NCBI GenBank assembly: GCA_043778625.1
Contig: JAYWFU010000104.1
Span: 4,996 to 68,995, forward strand
Direction of reading: 5' to 3'
Source: JACMRI01 sp043778625
GTDB lineage: Bacteria > Bacteroidota > Bacteroidia > UBA4408
DNA: 64,000 nucleotides
The notes under the pieces are model-generated. The model saw nothing but the letters and a program-made list of their open reading frames with translations, was not told the origin of the DNA and did no database searches. Positions 62,058 to 64,000 of the stretch are shown here, piece by piece; positions within the stretch are counted from its first letter, which is position 1, and the number at the start of each line of letters is the position of its first letter. A program made the position numbers and the translations under genes.

Positions 62058-63293
62058 ATGGCAGAAGTAGTAAGAATGCCCAAATTAAGCGATACCATGA
62101 CAGATGGAGTAGTAGCTAAATGGCACAAAAAAGTGGGCGACACAGTGAAATCAGGCGAATTATTAGCTGATATTGAAACCGACAAAGCCACTATGGAATT
62201 TGAATCGTTTCAGGACGGTGTACTATTACACATTGGCTTAGCCGAAGCACAAAGCGCACCCGTTAATTCAATATTAGCAATATTAGGTGCTAAAGGCGAA
62301 GATATTACAGCATTATTAGCGAGCGAAACAGCGCCTGTAGCAGCACCAGTGGCTGATACAACACCTGTAATAGCTACTCCAGCAGTAGCTGTAACGCCTG
62401 TGGTAACGGCACCTGTGGCGCAAGTAACTACTAGTAACACTACTGATGGCCGTGTAAAAGCATCGCCATTGGCTAAGGCTATTGCAGCAGATAAAGGCAT
62501 AAACATTAACAATGTGGTAGGTAGTGGCGACGATGGTCGTATTGTGAAACGTGACTTAGAAAACTATACCCCTGCAGCCGCTACAGCGCAAAACATGGGT
62601 ACAGTGGGTGTTGAGTCGTTTACTGATGCTCCACTATCGCAAATGCGTAAAACAATTGCACGCCGCTTAACCGAAAGTAAGCAAGGCGCACCACATTTTT
62701 ACCTAACGGTGGAAATGGACATGGACAACGCTATGAGCGCACGTACCGCAATGAACGAACTAAGTGATGTTAAAATATCATTTAACGATATAGTTATAAA
62801 AGCCTGTGCAGCTGCATTACGCAAGCATCCTAAGGTAAACACTAGCTGGCGTACCGATTTTATACGCCACAACAACCACATACACATTGGTATGGCGGTA
62901 GCTGTGGAAGATGGATTGTTAGTACCTGTAATTCGTTTTGCTGATAATAAATCGTTGGCAATAATAGCTGCCGAAACTAAGGATTTAGGTAAGCGCGCTA
63001 AGGACAAAAAATTACAACCTGCCGATTGGGAAGGAAATACATTTACCGTAAGTAACCTAGGGATGTTAGGCATTGATGAATTTACATCAATAATAAACAC
63101 GCCCGAATCGTGCATACTATCAGTGGGTGCTATACGCCAAGTACCTGTAGTTAAAAACAACCAAGTAGTACCTGGTAATGTAATGAAAGTAACCCTTGCC
63201 TGCGACCACCGTACGGTGGACGGTGCAACTGGTGCACAATTCTTACAAACATTAAAAACTATGATTGAAAACCCAGTAACTATGTTAGTGTAG
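62058..63293 (+). CDS. pdhC: Pyruvate dehydrogenase E2 (dihydrolipoamide acetyltransferase)
   Basis: A 411-residue E2 with one lipoyl domain (Lys43 in DIETDKATMEF), an Ala/Pro/Val/Thr-rich linker (about 92-130), the E3-binding domain VKASPLAKAIAADKGININ with GSGDDGRIVKRDLENY (about 132-175), and the CoA-acyltransferase domain ending CDHRTVDGATGAQFL. MAEVVRMPKLSDTMTDGVV is the pyruvate-type opening. No E1 gene is adjacent in the window. A 19-bp hairpin follows 27 bases downstream. It is the only plus-strand gene in this part. Confidence 0.93.
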   Translation: MAEVVRMPKLSDTMTDGVVAKWHKKVGDTVKSGELLADIETDKATMEFESFQDGVLLHIGLAEAQSAPVNSILAILGAKGEDITALLASETAPVAAPVADTTPVIATPAVAVTPVVTAPVAQVTTSNTTDGRVKASPLAKAIAADKGININNVVGSGDDGRIVKRDLENYTPAAATAQNMGTVGVESFTDAPLSQMRKTIARRLTESKQGAPHFYLTVEMDMDNAMSARTAMNELSDVKISFNDIVIKACAAALRKHPKVNTSWRTDFIRHNNHIHIGMAVAVEDGLLVPVIRFADNKSLAIIAAETKDLGKRAKDKKLQPADWEGNTFTVSNLGMLGIDEFTSIINTPESCILSVGAIRQVPVVKNNQVVPGNVMKVTLACDHRTVDGATGAQFLQTLKTMIENPVTMLV

Positions 63294-63320
63294 TTTTTAT
63301 AGTACTTAATTTCTCTAACT

Positions 63321-63361
63321 CTGAACGGCTCGCTATAACAATGTTATAGCGAGCCGTTCAG
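63321..63361 (+). terminator. Strong 19-bp hairpin after pdhC
   Basis: CTGAACGGCTCGCTATAAC pairs perfectly with GTTATAGCGAGCCGTTCAG around a three-base loop. The usual T-run is absent (GTTTAATTC follows), so it may be a protein-binding palindrome or an inefficient terminator. Confidence 0.55.
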
Positions 63362-63365
63362 GTTT

Positions 63366-63677
63366 AATTCAAGTTACCGTTAATTGAATTCGAATTAAGC
63401 AGGGCTTAATCCTTACAAATTTTAATTTGCAAGCGTTCGATAGGGTTTAATTCAAACTAAGGGCAGTTGAATTCAAGTTACCGTTAATCGAATTCGAATT
63501 AAGCAGAGCTTAATCCTTACAAATTTTAATTTGCAAGCGTTCGATAGATTTTAATTCAAACTAAGGGCTATTGAATTCAAGCTACGGTTAATTGAATTCG
63601 AATTAAGCAGAGCTTAATCCTTGCAAATTAAAATTTGTAAGCGTTCGATAGGGTTTAATTCAAACTAAGGACAGCTT
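63366..63677. repeat. Three 104-bp tandem repeats
   Basis: AATTCAAG words opening the units begin at 63366, 63470 and 63574, exactly 104 bases apart. Each unit holds GAATTCGAATTAAGCAG and a near-palindrome CTTACAAATTTTAATTTGC, then AAGCGTTCGATAG. In unit 3 the palindrome reads CTTGCAAATTAAAATTTG, the reverse complement of the copies in units 1 and 2, with unchanged flanks. Confidence 0.9.
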
Positions 63678-63943
63678 AATTTGAATTAATTGCATTACAC
63701 GTACAATAAAAAAATAGTATTGGCGTTGTTATTGTAAAGCAGTAATTAGTAATACATTTTAATAAACGCTAAAAAATTTGGATATTTTATACGCTTAAAA
63801 CAATTTGTTTTTGAATCCTTGCCCTGCGTTATTAGCGCAGTCAGTATGTGTGGCGCTGGTTCTTATACTATAAAAAACGAATGGCAAAATGCCCGTTTTA
63901 AGGGGTCTATGACGTTTGGTGTGGGTAATCTATCTTTGTAATT

Positions 63944-64000
63944 ATGAATAGTAACGAATTATTTTCAATCGCCTTAGGTTTATCTCATCCTTGGCACATA
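63944..64000 (+). mobile_element. Start of a probable ISL3-type transposase (truncated by window end)
   Basis: An open frame starting at the ATG at 63944 gives MNSNELFSIALGLSHPWHI before the window ends. The ELFSIALGL...PW opening is that of ISL3-family transposases. A GGGGTCTATGACGTTTGG sequence at about 63902-63919 could be the left inverted repeat. Only 19 codons are visible, so the identity is provisional. Confidence 0.55.

Larger units (their letters stand above)
63294..63943. other. Gene-free region between pdhC and the transposase start
   Basis: 650 bases with no gene. They contain the hairpin at 63321, the three 104-bp tandem repeats (63366-63677), AT-rich sequence, and from about 63894 a probable insertion-sequence end. 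Confidence 0.7.

Noticed and set aside
63366..63677. CRISPR array
   Set aside because: The units are 104 bp and contiguous with no variable spacers, so this is a plain tandem repeat.

Overview
The window is a low-GC chromosome segment from a member of the Bacteroidota. The signs are several secreted proteins ending in Por-secretion (type IX) sorting domains, OmpA proteins with PD40 beta-propellers, TAnnTTTG-type -7 promoter boxes, and a str-S10-spc-alpha ribosomal block with no tuf gene. The closest lineage cannot be fixed from sequence reading alone; a Chitinophagales- or Sphingobacteriia-like organism is a guess.

Layout. Positions 1-3.7 kb: accessory locus with an N-terminally truncated Rhs protein carrying a putative alpha/beta-hydrolase toxin tip, its membrane immunity candidate, a displaced lipoprotein immunity candidate, and copies of a roughly 170-bp hairpin-rich repeat. 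3.9-22.1 kb (minus): one uninterrupted block from rpsL to rplQ including fusA, secY, map, infA, rpoA and two short genes (rpmJ, rpmD), with a promoter at 22.06-22.09 kb and a terminator at 3.92-3.95 kb. 22.4-24.5 kb: nadC and a deacetylase-fold protein. 24.7-28.7 kb: three type IX cargo proteins. 28.9-33.3 kb: a four-gene surface-glycan cluster (two glycosyltransferases, a UDP-GlcNAc 2-epimerase, a deacetylase-like protein). 33.4-36.0 kb: a second accessory patch holding Imm26, an ankyrin lipoprotein and a third immunity candidate, each preceded by the last codons of a lost toxin and separated by the same repeat as at 1 kb; it abuts the 3' end of tRNA-Arg(ACG).

36.4-38.7 kb: a DUF2779 nuclease-like protein, a small membrane protein and the RNase P RNA gene. 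39.0-42.8 kb (plus): bactofilin, AtpZ, a four-helix membrane protein, a PorE-like OmpA protein and a GNAT-like protein. 42.8-46.3 kb: DUF1697, a PHP-domain cargo protein and another secreted protein. 46.3-52.2 kb: a duplicated region with two PD-(D/E)XK genes, two copies of one terminator, a decayed S74 chaperone tail and a 1430-residue fibre protein whose N-terminus contains translated palindromic repeat. 52.6-63.3 kb: CcmD/CcmC, an M61 peptidase, an OmpA protein, two 2-oxoacid dehydrogenase E2 subunits, an aldehyde dehydrogenase and a PAP2-like membrane protein. 63.4-63.7 kb: three 104-bp tandem repeats, the third with an inverted palindromic core. The window ends in the start of a probable ISL3-type transposase.

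The best candidate for something under-described is the pair of repeat-bounded immunity arrays (1 kb and 33-36 kb). They look like an archive of displaced toxin-tip/immunity modules joined at a shared mobile or recombinogenic repeat.
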